Assembly (NCBI GenBank): GCA_965224205.1
Contig: CBDCYN010000002.1
Location: forward strand, 134,737 to 198,736
DNA from: CBDCYN01 sp965224205
Lineage (GTDB): Bacteria; Planctomycetota; Phycisphaerae; Phycisphaerales; Phycisphaeraceae
Length of the DNA: 64,000 bases
Direction: 5' to 3'
This document shows positions 19,213 through 30,038 of the stretch, in pieces (the stretch's first letter is position 1; the number at the start of each line of letters is the position of its first letter). Made by a program: the position numbers and the translations under genes. The notes beneath the pieces were generated by a model, which did not search any database, was not told the origin of the DNA, and saw only the letters and a program-made list of their open reading frames with translations.

Positions 19213-21735
19213 ACGCTTCATATCGCTCGGATCAGCCCAGAACGGTCCGTCGGGGTCACGCCACCCGGCGCCGGGTTAAGCCCAGTGGGCCGGCCAGCAG
19301 CGCCAGGGTCACCGCGGCCCCGGGTTCGGGGATGACGGTGGAGATGACCCCGCCGTCGAACGGGATCGTGTCTACCCCCAGCTGCACGAACCAGTCGTTG
19401 AGGTGTTCCCACTGACGGGTGTCGTCGGTGACCCCGTTCATATCCGCGTCGATGAAGGCGTAGATATTGACGTCTTTGTTGATCACCAGCCTCGATCCCG
19501 CGAGGATGCGCAGGCCGTCCTGCTCGTTCTGCTCGCCCTCGTTGCCGATCCCGAACAGGTACAGGGCCTCGGACTCGTCGTTGGCCCCGCGGTTGCCGTT
19601 GCTCACGTCGTCGATCACCTCCACGATCGTGGCCTGGCCGTCTTCGCCGACGATGAGTTGCCCGATCCCAAAGTTGCCGGAGGTTGATCCACCCGAGCCG
19701 AGATCCACGCCACCGGCTTCGAGGGTTTGAATATTCGGCCGACCGTCGCCGTTCATGTGAACGATACCTTCGGTAAGGTCGACATTAGACTCGGTGGTGT
19801 GGGTAAATTGGAAATTTCCACCGACGCGGAGGACCGCTTCGTCCTCAACTTTCAAGGTGCTGGGGGCATCAAGGATAACTTCGTTAAGGACGGTGAAGCT
19901 AGAATCTGCGCCGGTGACGGAAATTTCAATTCGAGTATCGGGGTCGACGGTGTCAACGGTGATTAAGCCGTCATTGACTGTGAACCTAGCACGACCTGCC
20001 CCGGCATTGTCGATGGTGCGCAACGATGATAAATCGATCACGCCTCCGTCGTCAGTTACAAAATTGATCCCATCTTCACTTCGAGCTGGGGCTATCACAG
20101 ATGTTACGTTAGAAAGATTGATCGTACCGTTGAAATTGGCAGAGACAACAAAGGCTCGTCCACCGCTGTCAGCGTCATCGAAGCCAGCATTAATACTCTG
20201 TAGCCCTGATAGGTCCAGCGTCGAATCATTGGTCGCGGACATGAGCGTGACGGTGCCGGTCAGAGCCGCTACCGAAAAAATGTCCGAGGCGACGTAATTG
20301 GCTTTCATGGTTGAGCCGTTAAATTGAGATCCTCCTTCAGCCCAAAACACCGAATTGGTGATCTTTCCTGTTTCGTCCGATCCTCCGGCGGACATGATTG
20401 CCGCGTTGCTGAGCGTCACAAATGCGCGATCGACGGTCTGTAATGGACCTAGATCGACAATCCCAGAATTGACGTCGAATTTCGTTCGGCCGGTCTCAGC
20501 CGCGGGTCCAATGATGCTTTCAAGAGACGAAAGATTTATGGTTGCCCCGGTATCGACGGTGAATTCAATCCTATCTTCGGCGCGTGCCGGAGAGGTCAGG
20601 GTGGTGACATTCGAGAGATCAATGATGCTATTGAGATTGGCAGAAACAAAGAACCCTCGTCCACCGCTGTCAGCGTCATCGAAGCCAGCATTAATACTCT
20701 GTAGCCCCGATAGATCCAGCGTCGAATCGCCGGTCGCGGACATGAGCGTGGTGGTGCCGGTCAAAGTCGCTACCGAAAAAATGTCCAACGCGGAATACTT
20801 GGTTTGCAAGGCGGCGCCATGAAACTGCGATTCATCCGACACCTCAAAAGTTGAATCAACTATCTCTCCTGAAGCAGCTGTACCTGTTGTAGTAACCGTC
20901 CCGCTCGATCCAACGATGAATCTGGCTCGTTTGGCGTTGTTCAGTGGCCCAAGCTCAAGTGTAGCCCCATCGATATTGAATCGCGTTTGCCCTTCCCCAT
21001 TACTCGCTGGATTGATGCTGCTTAGGGACGACAAATCCACATGCCCAGCGGTGTTGATGTTGAAGTCGACCCGTGCGTTCGACTGTACGGGAGAGTTGAG
21101 GGTGTGCACGCTGGATAAATCGATCATCCCGCTGTCCGTTGCGTGAATCGACTGGACCACACCGCTGGTATTGGTCCCGGCGTTGATCGTTTCTAGTGAC
21201 GCTAACTCGATCTTCGAATCAGGGTTGGTGGCACGGAGGATCTCCGTTGAGCCGAGGCCTGTAGTTTCATATGAGGTGCCGCCGATAGCGATGGTTGAAC
21301 CCAACCGGGCGGAGAGGCGGGCTCGGTCGGCGTTGAGTCCCGATCCAGCGCCAGTAGCTGAAAAATGGGCGGCGAAGCCAGCAGGATTTGAGCCAGCGTT
21401 GATGAATCCACGGATATCGGCTTCAACCAATTCGGTTTCGGGGTCGTCCAATACCGTCAGGCTCGGGGCGAGGAATGAACTGTTACTGGTGAGATTGAGC
21501 GTCACCGAAGTGTCCAACGCGAAAGAAACGATCTCACCGCTAATGGGGCTTTGCTGGTCGAACGTCACGGTACGTGTCCCACTGGTCGGATTTGGGATAA
21601 TGACGTTGTAGGTATTTGTGTCGTTGTTGAGTGGTACTTCGGTTAGTGGATCCCCATTGCTATCGATCCAATTGCTTGCGGTTTTGTAGAAGCTGCTGGC
21701 CGGCCCATCCCAGATCGCGGTGATCTCGTCCGCTA

Positions 21736-22747
21736 TAGCCATTGGCGTAAATAATCTTCTTTGACCGATAAGTGTGATTTCTGGCATGGAGGCCAAGGTC
21801 ATGACCTATTCGATGGACTTGCGGCAGCGGGTGGTCGTGGCGGCGGGGTCGGGTGAACCGATCGCTTCGGTGGCAAAGCGGTTTTCCGTGGCGCGGCCGA
21901 CGGTGCGCGACTGGCTGGGTCGACATCGACGAGGGGAGTTGTCGCCGGGCGTGCCGGGGCCCAAGGGGCCGGTGAAGCTCACGGCGGCTGATGAGCAGAT
22001 CTTGCGTGAGAGGGTCGCGGCCCAGCCGGGGATCACGGCCAAGCAGCTGATGCCTCTGCTGAGCGTGCGGGTGGTCGAATCGACGATGTGCCGGGCGTTG
22101 AAGCGTCTGGGGCTATCCTTAAAAAGAAGTCGCTGATCGCCGCCGAACAAGAACGTCCGGACGTGGCTCGACGTCGGCGAAGCTTCATGATCGCCCGGCG
22201 GTTCGTGGACCCGGGTTCGTTTGTTTTCCTCGATGAATCCGGGGCCAAGACCAACATGACCCGGCTGTACGGCCGGTCGCCGATCGGCGAGCGCTGCGTG
22301 GATCACACCCCGGACGGCCACTGGAAAACCATGACGATGCTCAGTGCCATCCGGCTCGACGGCGTGAGCCAAGGCGCGACGGTGGTGGTCGACGGTCCGA
22401 TGGACGCGGCAACGTTCCTGGCTTATACACAGCAGTTCTTGGCCCCGTCGCTGCGGCCCGGGGATGTCGTGGTGATGGACAATCTCTCGTCGCACAAAGG
22501 CGCGGGGATCCGTGAGGCGATCGAAGCGGCCGGCGCGGACCTTTGGTACTTGCCGCCTTACTCGCCCGACCTCAACCCGATCGAAAAGCTGTGGAGCAAA
22601 GTCAAAGCGTGGCTACGTCGGGTCAGCGCCAAGACGTTCGACGCCTTGAACGACGCCATCGCCGATGCCCTGCGAGCCGTTCACCCCACAGAATGCCCCA
22701 ACTACTTTCAAGCCTGTGGCTATGGAGAACATTGATGCCAGATGCTC
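21736..22747 (+). mobile_element. IS630-family insertion sequence, copy 1 (1012 bp)
   Basis: Flanked by TA at 21734-21735 and 22748-22749. Imperfect inverted ends TAGCCATTGGCGTAAATAAT (left) and GAGCATCTGGCATCAATGTT (right, read inward) match at 14 of the first 21 positions. It has the same length as the copy at 22902-23913 and sits inside the signal-peptide codons of the PEP-CTERM gene. Confidence 0.9.
21801..22735 (+). CDS. IS630-family transposase, two frames joined by a -1 shift
   Basis: The first frame (21801-22136) gives a helix-turn-helix N-terminus (MTYSMDLRQRVVVAAGSGEP ... FSVARPTVRDWLGRHRRG). The second (to 22735) carries the DDE catalytic core: FLDESGAKTNMTRLYG, VVVMDNLSSHKG and YSPDLNPIEKLWSKVKAWLR. 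The switch is one base back near 22118-22126 (CTTAAAAAGAAG). The second copy has its switch at the same place, so it is probably recoding rather than decay. GGAGG precedes ATG 21801. Confidence 0.85.
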
Positions 22748-22901
22748 TAGGGTTGGCGAAGTAACCAGCGCTGCTATCCCCGCAACCAGCCCGATGCGCG
22801 CACACGACAACGACTTGCCTCTCAACATGGTCTTGCTCCTTAGAAAAAAGGGTTTATGTGATGTGGTTAGAAATTCTTCTCTGTAGATATACTCCGCCCT
22901 A

Positions 22902-23913
22902 GAGCGCTTGGCGTAATTAATCGCCGCTGGCCGATAAGAGAGATTTCTGGCAAGGAGGCCAAGGTCATGGCGTATTCGATGGATCTACGTAAGCGGGTGG
23001 TATGGGCCGCCGAGTCGGGTCAGACGATCACGGGGGTATCACGACAGTTTCGGGTGGCGAGGTCGACGGTTCGCGACTGGTGTGATCGGCACCGCCGGGG
23101 CGTGTTGACGCCGGGGGTGCCGGGGCCCAAGGGGTCGGTCAAGCTTACGGCGGCCGATGAGCAACGGATGCGTGAGGCGGTGGCGGCCAAGCCGGGGATC
23201 ACGGCCAAGCAGTTGAGGGCGATGCTGAACCTGGGCGTCGTGGAATCGACGGTGTGCCGGGCGTTGAAGCGGCTGGGGCTGTCGCTCAAAAGAAGTCGCT
23301 GATCGCCGCCGAGCAAGATCGCCCCGACGTGGCCCAACGCCGCCACAACTTCACGATCGCCCGGCGGTTCGTGGACCCGGCCCATCTGGTTTTCCTCGAC
23401 GAATCTGGGGCCAAGACGGATATGACCCGGCTGTATGGCTGGTCGCCGATCGGGCAGCGTTGCGTGGACCGCACCCCGCACGGCCGCTGGAAGACGCTCA
23501 CGATGCTCAGCGCGATCCGGCTCGACGGGGTGATCCAAGGTGCGACGGTCGTGGTCGATGGCCCGATGAACTCGGCGACGTTCCTGGCCTACACCCAGCA
23601 GTTCTTGGCCCCGTCGTTGCGCCCGGGTGACGTGGTCGTGATGGACAATCTCTCGAGTCACCAAGCCGCCGCGGTGCGCGAAGCGATCGAGGCCGTCGAC
23701 GCCGACCTGGGGTACCTGCCCCCGTACAGCCCGGACCTGAACCCGATCGAGAAGCTGTGGAGCAAGGTCAAGGCGTGGCTACGCCGCGTCGCCGCCAAGA
23801 CCTTCGGCACGCTCCAAGACGCCATCGCCGATGCCCTGACAGACGTCACGCCCACCGAGTGCCAAAACTACTTCACCTCTTGCGGATATGGCGATTATTG
23901 ACGCAAAACGCTC
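22902..23913 (+). mobile_element. IS630-family insertion sequence, copy 2 (1012 bp)
   Basis: Flanked by TA at 22900-22901 and 23914-23915. Inverted ends GAGCGCTTGGCGTAATTAAT and GAGCGTTTTGCGTCAATAAT. Same orientation as copy 1 and 154 bases after it. It ends about 73 bases upstream of the PEP-CTERM start codon and so occupies that gene's probable promoter region. Confidence 0.92.
22967..23901 (+). CDS. IS630-family transposase, two frames joined by a -1 shift
   Basis: The N-terminal frame (22967-23302) encodes MAYSMDLRKRVVWAAESGQT and a helix-turn-helix. The second frame (to 23901) encodes the DDE core with FLDESGAKTDMTRLYG, VVVMDNLSSHQA and YSPDLNPIEKLWSKVKAWLR. The -1 switch lies near 23286-23293 (GCTCAAAAGAAG), at the same codon as in copy 1, although the surrounding bases differ. 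This conservation favours programmed frameshifting. Confidence 0.86.
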
Positions 23914-24198
23914 TAATTGACCCCGACGTCCCAGTTTAATAAAAGGAGTGGAAAAGTCAATAGTTTTTTATTCTTTTGTGAAAAATGAGGCAGAACAACC
24001 CCATGTGACGGGTCCCCGGTTTGGGGCGAGCGTGGGCCCGAGGCGGGCGGCTAGGACCGTGTCCGTTTCGATTTTTTCAGGTAGGGCGCTTAGCGAACGG
24101 TAACAGTGGGGCAGCGGGTTCTTGTTCTCACCTCGCCCGCTGACGAAGCACCCGCTTGCTCACGGTCGCGGTTCGCCAGAAAGGAGACACGCAATCGA
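23914..24198. other. intergenic, gyrB 3' side
   Basis: No gene. It holds an AT-rich stretch (23938-23990) and, at 24152-24175 on the minus strand, CGAACCGCGACCGTGAGCAA GCGG, a copy of the GC-rich repeat seen in carB. A weaker inverted relative near 24094-24122 could pair with it downstream of gyrB. Confidence 0.5.
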
Positions 24199-26853
24199 TC
24201 ATACGTCGAGGTTCTTGACGTCTAACGCGTGCTGCTCGATGTACTGGCGGCGGGGCTCGACCTCTTCACCCATGAGGATCGAGAACAACTGCTCGGCCTC
24301 GCTGGCGGCGTCCCAGGTCACGCGTAGCAGGACGCGCTGCGATGGGTCCATGGTGGTGTCCCAGAGCTGGTCGGCGTCCATCTCGCCCAGGCCCTTGAAC
24401 CGCTTGATGTCGATGCCGTGCTTGGCGGATTCGAGGATCACCTCGACCACGGCTGCGAGGTTGGCGATCTCCACGACCCGTTCGTTGCCCTTGGCGTCAC
24501 GGCTGATCAAAGCGAATCGCGACAGCGTCTGCTCCTGGCCCGGGGCCGCTTCGGGGGTCGCGGCGAGGCGGTAGTCGTCCACAGAGAGCCCTAGCTGCTC
24601 TAAACGGTTGATCAACCGGTCGAGCTCGCGCGACTCGTGTAGCTCGCGTCGGAGCGCCCGGGTGGTGGGCGGTGTCGAGTCAGAGGGGGAATCACGGTCA
24701 GGCGCGTCCTCGCCGATGACCTTGTCGAGCTCGGGGTCGGATTCGCTTAGCCCGTGCTGGGCGCAGAACGCCTCGACCTGTGATTCGGACCAGAAGAAAT
24801 GGTTCGTGGCGGCACCGGATGGTCCCTGGCTGGGGACCTGGAGCTGGATGCGCGGCAGGCGGGTCTTGCCTTGCGGGTCTTGGTTTCGTAGAGCGAGCAA
24901 CTCCTGGATGTCGATGCCGCGTCGCTCGACGATCGTGACGTGCTGGCCGATCTGCTCGAGCAGTTCAAACGCCGAGGCCAGGGCTTGGCCCTCAAGTTGA
25001 TGCACCTGTTCGTGCCGGCCGTTGCGCACGACGAGCTTCGCGTCGCGGGTGCCCAGTTCGCTTAGCAGCGATTTCATCCGCCCCTCGTTGAGCACGTACT
25101 CGCTTTGCTTGTTGCGGATGACCTGGTATAGCGGCGGCTGTGCGATGTAGATCCGGTTTTGGCGGATCAGCTCGGGCATCTGCCGGAAGAAGAACGTCAG
25201 CAGCAGCGTGCGGATGTGCGAACCGTCGACGTCGGCGTCGGTCATGATGATGATCTTGCCGTACCGGAGCTTGGAGATGTCGAAGTCGTCGGCCCCGATA
25301 CCGCAGTTGAGCGCCTGGATGATTGTACGGATCTCCTCGAACCCGAGGATCTTGTCGAGCCGGGCTTTTTCGACGTTGAGGATCTTGCCTTTGAGCGGGA
25401 GGATCGCCTGGATCTTGTTGTCGCGCCCGCCCTTGGCTGAGCCGCCGGCGGACTCGCCCTCGACCAGGAACAGCTCGGAGCTGTCGACGTCCTTGGAGGT
25501 GCAATCGTAGAGCTTGCCGGGCAGGTCGCCGCTATCGAGGGCGCCCTTGCGGCGGGTGAGCTCCCGGGCCTTACGCGCCGCTTCACGGGCCTGGGCGGCC
25601 ATGATCCCCTTCATGCAGATCCGCTTGGCGTGGGAGGGGTTTTCTTCAAGCCAGCTGGCTAGCCGCGACCCCACGCCTGTATTGATAAACGACTCGACCT
25701 CGCTGTTGCCAAGCTTGGTCTTGGTCTGCCCCTCGAACTGGGGGTCGGAGACTTTGACGGACAGCACCGCCACGAGGCCCTCGCGCACGTCGTCGCCGCT
25801 GGGGGCGGTATCGCCCTTAAGCAGGTTGGTGTTGCGGGCGTACGTGTTGAGGGTCCGCGTCAGCGCGGTCTTGAAGCCCGACAGGTGGGTACCGCCCTCG
25901 ATCGTGTTGATATTGTTGGCGAAGGTCAGCAGGGTCTCGTTGTAGGAATCGTTGTATTGAAAGGCCAGCTCACAGACCAGGCCGGTGGGCTCATCCTCGA
26001 ACCGGAAAAACGCGGGCGGTTCGAACAGCACGTTCTTCTGCTCATTTAACGCCCGCACGAAATGGACGATGCCGTCGGGGAACAGGAACGTGTCGCTGAC
26101 CCCGGATCGCTCATCCTCAAGGGTGATTGTCAGGCCGGGGTTGAGGTAGGCCAGCTCGCGCAGCCGGCCCGCGATCGTGTCGTAGCGGAACTCGGTATCC
26201 GGGAAGACCTGCGGGTCGGGCTTGAAGCAGACCTTGGTGCCGGTGTTGTTGCGTTTGTTAACGGCTTTGAGCGGTTCGGACACCTCGCCGCGCTCGAACG
26301 ACATGGTGTGGAGGCTGCCGTCGCGAGCGATCTCGACCTCGAACCACTCCGACAGGGCGTTGACCACGCTGGCCCCCACCCCGTGCAGGCCGCCGGAAAC
26401 TTTATAAGAGTCGTGATCGAATTTGCCGCCGGCGTGGAGGGTGGTCATGACGATCTCGACGGTGGGCCGGCCGTTGAGCATGGGGTTGGGGTGCTTGTAG
26501 GGCCCTACGGGGATGCCCGATCCGTCGTCGATGATTGACACCGACCCGTCAGCGTGGAAGGTGACGTTGACGTTATCGCAGCGCCCGGCCATGTGCTCGT
26601 CGATCGCGTTGTCGACGATCTCGTAGATCAGGTGGTGCAGGCCGCGTGTGGTGGTGTCGCCGATGTACATCCCCGGCCGTTTGCGGACCGCTTCGAGGCC
26701 CTCGAGGACCTTGATACTCGCTTCGGTGTATTGACCACTGACGGGGCCGGGAGCCGATGCGGGGACCGCTCCGGGGGCAGGCCCTGGGGCTTGGGTACCG
26801 GGGGTGTTGTCCGTCAATTCAGGGCCTTCCGTTTCAGTCAATTGGCTTGCCAT
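24199..26853 (-). CDS. gyrB: DNA gyrase subunit B
   Basis: An 884-residue ATPase subunit of the supercoiling topoisomerase. Landmarks: LEAVRKRPGMYIGDTTTRGL and EIVDNAIDEHMAG (GHKL ATPase), VSGGLHGVGASVVNALSEWF, the TOPRIM signature ELFLVEGESAGGSAKGGRD (about 455-475) with MTDADVDGSHIRTLLLTFFF (about 533), and the C-terminal RFKGLGEMDADQLWDTTMDP. A Pro/Ala-rich leader of about 40 residues precedes the domain. An insert of about 150 residues lies between TOPRIM and the tail, as in other long GyrB proteins. No gyrA or recF is adjacent. Confidence 0.97.
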   Translation of the reverse strand: MASQLTETEGPELTDNTPGTQAPGPAPGAVPASAPGPVSGQYTEASIKVLEGLEAVRKRPGMYIGDTTTRGLHHLIYEIVDNAIDEHMAGRCDNVNVTFHADGSVSIIDDGSGIPVGPYKHPNPMLNGRPTVEIVMTTLHAGGKFDHDSYKVSGGLHGVGASVVNALSEWFEVEIARDGSLHTMSFERGEVSEPLKAVNKRNNTGTKVCFKPDPQVFPDTEFRYDTIAGRLRELAYLNPGLTITLEDERSGVSDTFLFPDGIVHFVRALNEQKNVLFEPPAFFRFEDEPTGLVCELAFQYNDSYNETLLTFANNINTIEGGTHLSGFKTALTRTLNTYARNTNLLKGDTAPSGDDVREGLVAVLSVKVSDPQFEGQTKTKLGNSEVESFINTGVGSRLASWLEENPSHAKRICMKGIMAAQAREAARKARELTRRKGALDSGDLPGKLYDCTSKDVDSSELFLVEGESAGGSAKGGRDNKIQAILPLKGKILNVEKARLDKILGFEEIRTIIQALNCGIGADDFDISKLRYGKIIIMTDADVDGSHIRTLLLTFFFRQMPELIRQNRIYIAQPPLYQVIRNKQSEYVLNEGRMKSLLSELGTRDAKLVVRNGRHEQVHQLEGQALASAFELLEQIGQHVTIVERRGIDIQELLALRNQDPQGKTRLPRIQLQVPSQGPSGAATNHFFWSESQVEAFCAQHGLSESDPELDKVIGEDAPDRDSPSDSTPPTTRALRRELHESRELDRLINRLEQLGLSVDDYRLAATPEAAPGQEQTLSRFALISRDAKGNERVVEIANLAAVVEVILESAKHGIDIKRFKGLGEMDADQLWDTTMDPSQRVLLRVTWDAASEAEQLFSILMGEEVEPRRQYIEQHALDVKNLDV

Positions 26854-27087
26854 GACCGCCGCTCGTGAGTCACGAAAATCAGATGTTCAACCGATGCTTC
26901 GAGCCCATGTATCCTATCATGATTTGAGACAAATCACCAACGACTGGGCAGAATATTCGGGTTTTGGCCATGGAATAAAACTTCCTTAAATATGGGAACT
27001 TATGGCCAACACGTCCAATCTTTATCGCCGAGACGGGACACAAAAGATTCTAAGGAAACTGCTTCGCAGAAATGGAGGTTCGAGCCC

Positions 27088-28802
27088 TTAATCCAGAAAG
27101 GTCAACCGGTGGGCGATCGGCATCCGCCGGCCGAACCCGAATGCCCGGCTGGTGATCTTCAACCCAGGGGCGGCTTGCTTACGTTTGTACTCGTTTTGAT
27201 CGATCATGCGCACCATCCGCGCGATCATGTCCGGGTCGGTGTCGGGCATTGCTTCGATGATCTGCTGGGCGGAGTTTTCGCGTTCGACGTATCGCTCCAC
27301 GATCTGGTCGAGCACGTCGTAGGGCGGCAGGCTGTCTTGATCCGTTTGATCCGGGCGTAGCTCGGCACTGGGCGGCTTGGTGATCGAGCTTTCGGGGATA
27401 ACCGACCCGTTGAACTGTCGGCGTAGCGGGCTATCGGGGTTCTCGTTGATCCATCGCGCCAACTGCCACACCATGGTCTTGGGCACGTCGCTGAGCACTG
27501 CCAACCCCCCGGCCATATCGCCGTAAAGGGTGCAATACCCTACGGCTAGCTCACTTTTGTTGCCCGTGGTGACCAGCAAGGAACCGGATTTATTGCTTAG
27601 GGCCATAAGGATCACCCCGCGGATGCGGGCTTGGACGTTCTCCTCGGTGCTGTCGACGGCCAGCCCTTGAAATTCAGAGGTCAAGAGGCGTTCAAACGCT
27701 TGATGAGGCTCGTCGATCGGGATCTCCTGAAAACGCATCGAAAGCCGATCGGCGACTTCCTTCGCGTCGGTCACCGATCCGGGCGAGCTGTACCGTGACG
27801 GCATGGCCACCCCACGGACGTTGTCGGCCCCCACGGCAGCGACGCTCAACGCCGCGCACAGCGCCGAATCGATCCCCCCTGACAACCCCAAAACGATCGA
27901 ACCAAACCCGCACTTGGCACAGTAATCACGGAGACCAAGCACCAAGGCGTGGTAGGCGGATTCGACGCCTGTCTTGGGGGTTTCGGTCCGGGATACGCGG
28001 CGGGCGTCGCTAGGATCACCTTGGGACGAGGGCGGAGGTACTAGATCCACGGTCACCAGGTCTGGCTCGAAATCCTTGGCGTGGGTGATGAGCCTGCCGG
28101 TAAAGTCGAACGCGCAACTATTGCCGTCGAAAATTAGCTCATCGTTGCCCCCGACCTGGTTGACGTAGATCAGCGGGATCTTGTACCGCTTGGCGGTGTG
28201 GGCGAAGAGCTTCATCCTGAATTCGTGTTTGCGGATGACATAAGGCGACGCTGAGCAGTTGATGAAGATTTCCGCGCCACGGGCGGCGAGCTGTTCGACT
28301 GGGTTATCGTGGTAAAGCTGGCGGGTGACCATCTGCTGGTCGTTCCAGAGATCTTCGCAGATGCTGATCCCGGTGGGCACGCCGTGGAGGGTGGTCAGGT
28401 CTAGGGCCGGGCCGGGCTCGAAATACCTTGATTCATCGAATACATCGTACGTCGGCAATAATCCCTTAAAATGTCGGTGTATAATACGTTGGTTGTGACA
28501 GACAGCCGCAGCGTTGTGTAAAGCACGGCCGGTCGGCGACGGGTTGGGGTGGGGGTACCCGACGATCGCGGCGATGCCCTTGCACCGTTGAGCGATCGAT
28601 TCGACCGCTCGTCGGCAGTGATCGATGACGGCGGGTTTGAGGAGTAGATCTTTGGGAGGGTAACCTAACACCGCCAACTCGGGGAAGACCACCAGCTGGG
28701 CGTCGAGCCGGCGGGCAGCCTCGATGGACTGGAGACGATCAGTTCATGGTTCCCGGCGATGTCGCCGACGGTAGGGTTAATCTGGGCTAGGGCGATCCTC
28801 AT
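27088..28802 (-). CDS. nadE: glutamine-dependent NAD+ synthetase, apparent frameshift near the N-terminus
   Basis: Makes NAD+ from deamido-NAD, with ammonia from an N-terminal nitrilase-like glutaminase domain. The start MRIALAQINPTVGDIAGNHE (ATG 28800-28802) is in one frame. From about 28730 the protein continues in another frame as IEAARRLDAQLVVFPELAVL, with the catalytic Glu in FPEL. GISICEDLWND supplies the nucleophile cysteine and VLGLSGGIDSALCAALS the synthetase P-loop. Two extra bases, or one missing base, at about 28726-28731 explain the break. The rest (534 residues) is intact, so either a sequence error or a recent lesion is possible. Confidence 0.85.
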
Positions 28803-28892
28803 GCCAGCCCGCCCCGGGGCGTGGTTCGATCCACGGGTGATCGACTTAGGCGTGTTAGGCGTGAACTTTTTTGAGGTTGATTGACCCATCGC

Positions 28893-29903
28893 ATGAGCAA
28901 GCCTACCTTGTTTGAGATGAAACACTTATTTACTTGGTTACGCTGTACTAACTGTCTGCTCATTATTGTGTTGATGCAGCCTGGCTGCGGTTCGATCCAG
29001 ACAGCAGCCAAACAGCGAGCCGGTCAGGTCCAGCTTCAGCAAGCCCAAGAATACAAAGATCAGGGGCTCGACGAGCAAGCCCTCGAAGCGTTCTCCGCAG
29101 CGCTGCAAGATAATCCCAACCTCGTCGAGGCCCACATGGGCATGGGCGAGATCTTCCGCGAGCAAGGCGATTACCGTCTCGCCAATCGGTCGTATCGGCA
29201 CGCGGCGCGCCTCGCGCCTCACAGCTTTGATGCCCAGTACTACTACGGTTTGATGCAGCACCTGTTGGGCAAGATTGACCGTGCCATCAGGATCTACCTG
29301 CGGGCTCTATCGATCAAACCCGATAGCTTCGATGCCAACCTCAATCTTGGCAGCGCCTATCTCCAGACCGGCAGCGCGGTCGAGGCCCTGCCTTTCGCCA
29401 AGCGGGCGACCGAGCTCAATGCCCACCATCAATTGGCCTGGGCGAACCTCGCGGCGGTCTATAGTCTGCTCGAGCGGTATCCCGAAGCGGTCGCGGCTTA
29501 CCGCCAAGCGGTCGAGTTAGGGGAGCTGGCCGAGCCGATCCTTCTCGGTTTGGCCAACGCCCATATCCAGCTGGGACACTATGACCGGGCAATCAACGTG
29601 TTGCAATCGCTCAACCGGCGCCTGCCCAGCTCCACGGCCTACGAACGGTTGGGGTACGCCCAGTTCAAGACCCGCCGGTTCGACGAGTCCCTGGCTAGTT
29701 TCCGCGCCGCTTTATCACTGGATCAAGAAGACGTCGCCGCCCTCAACGGCTTGGGGGTGTGCCTGATGACCATGTTCCTCCAATCAGGGCGTGCCCTGCC
29801 CCCGCAGCGGGACGAAGCGCTGGACGCGTGGCGACGCAGCCTCCAGCTCAAACCGCAACAGCCCAAGATCATCGACCTGCTTACCCGGTACCGGCGGCTG
29901 TAA
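28893..29903 (+). CDS. TPR-repeat lipoprotein
   Basis: A product of about 336 residues. The hydrophobic N-terminus ends LLIIVLMQPGC, a plausible lipobox. It is followed by about seven tetratricopeptide repeats, for example AHMGMGEIFREQGDYRLANR, YYYGLMQHLLGKIDRAIRIY, NLGSAYLQTGSAVEALPFAK, WANLAAVYSLLERYPEAVAA and YERLGYAQFKTRRFDESLAS. Probably a periplasmic or membrane-attached protein-interaction scaffold. Start uncertain among TTG 28881, ATG 28893 and ATG 28917. Divergent from nadE. Confidence 0.82.
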   Translation: MSKPTLFEMKHLFTWLRCTNCLLIIVLMQPGCGSIQTAAKQRAGQVQLQQAQEYKDQGLDEQALEAFSAALQDNPNLVEAHMGMGEIFREQGDYRLANRSYRHAARLAPHSFDAQYYYGLMQHLLGKIDRAIRIYLRALSIKPDSFDANLNLGSAYLQTGSAVEALPFAKRATELNAHHQLAWANLAAVYSLLERYPEAVAAYRQAVELGELAEPILLGLANAHIQLGHYDRAINVLQSLNRRLPSSTAYERLGYAQFKTRRFDESLASFRAALSLDQEDVAALNGLGVCLMTMFLQSGRALPPQRDEALDAWRRSLQLKPQQPKIIDLLTRYRRL

Positions 29904-30038
29904 AGAGTCGGGGAAACACGCAGTTTCATGTCAGGGCCAGCTCGGACCCACTGGACCGGCTCTGAGCGACCGCGGATTCAATCGTGATGCGTACAAAAGA
30001 GGCGGATCGACGTGGCTTACTCGATCGTTGGCCGTGTT

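Larger units (their letters stand above)
19256..22828 (-). pseudogene. large PEP-CTERM exported protein, signal peptide split by an IS630-type element
   Basis: Two parts rejoin exactly when the 1012-bp insertion and one TA are removed. 22828-22748 encodes MLRGKSLSCARIGLVAGIAA plus LVTSPTL, with AAGGAG 8 bases before the ATG. 21735-19256 continues ADEITAIWDGPASSFYKTAS. The restored protein is about 853 residues, with a signal peptide cut after TLA. It has a long beta-rich body with tandem repeats (STLDLSGLQSINAGFDDADS occurs twice) and a C-terminal VIPEPGAAVTLALLAGPLGL plus RRR, the PEP-CTERM sorting signal. As it stands it lacks an export signal. The body is otherwise open, so the insertion may be recent. 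Confidence 0.88.

Noticed and set aside
18940..19221. Short coding-like text on the minus strand (CCKNPLVAAGLAANGY)
   Set aside because: No start, no length and no recognisable domain; could be a gene remnant, but evidence is too thin.
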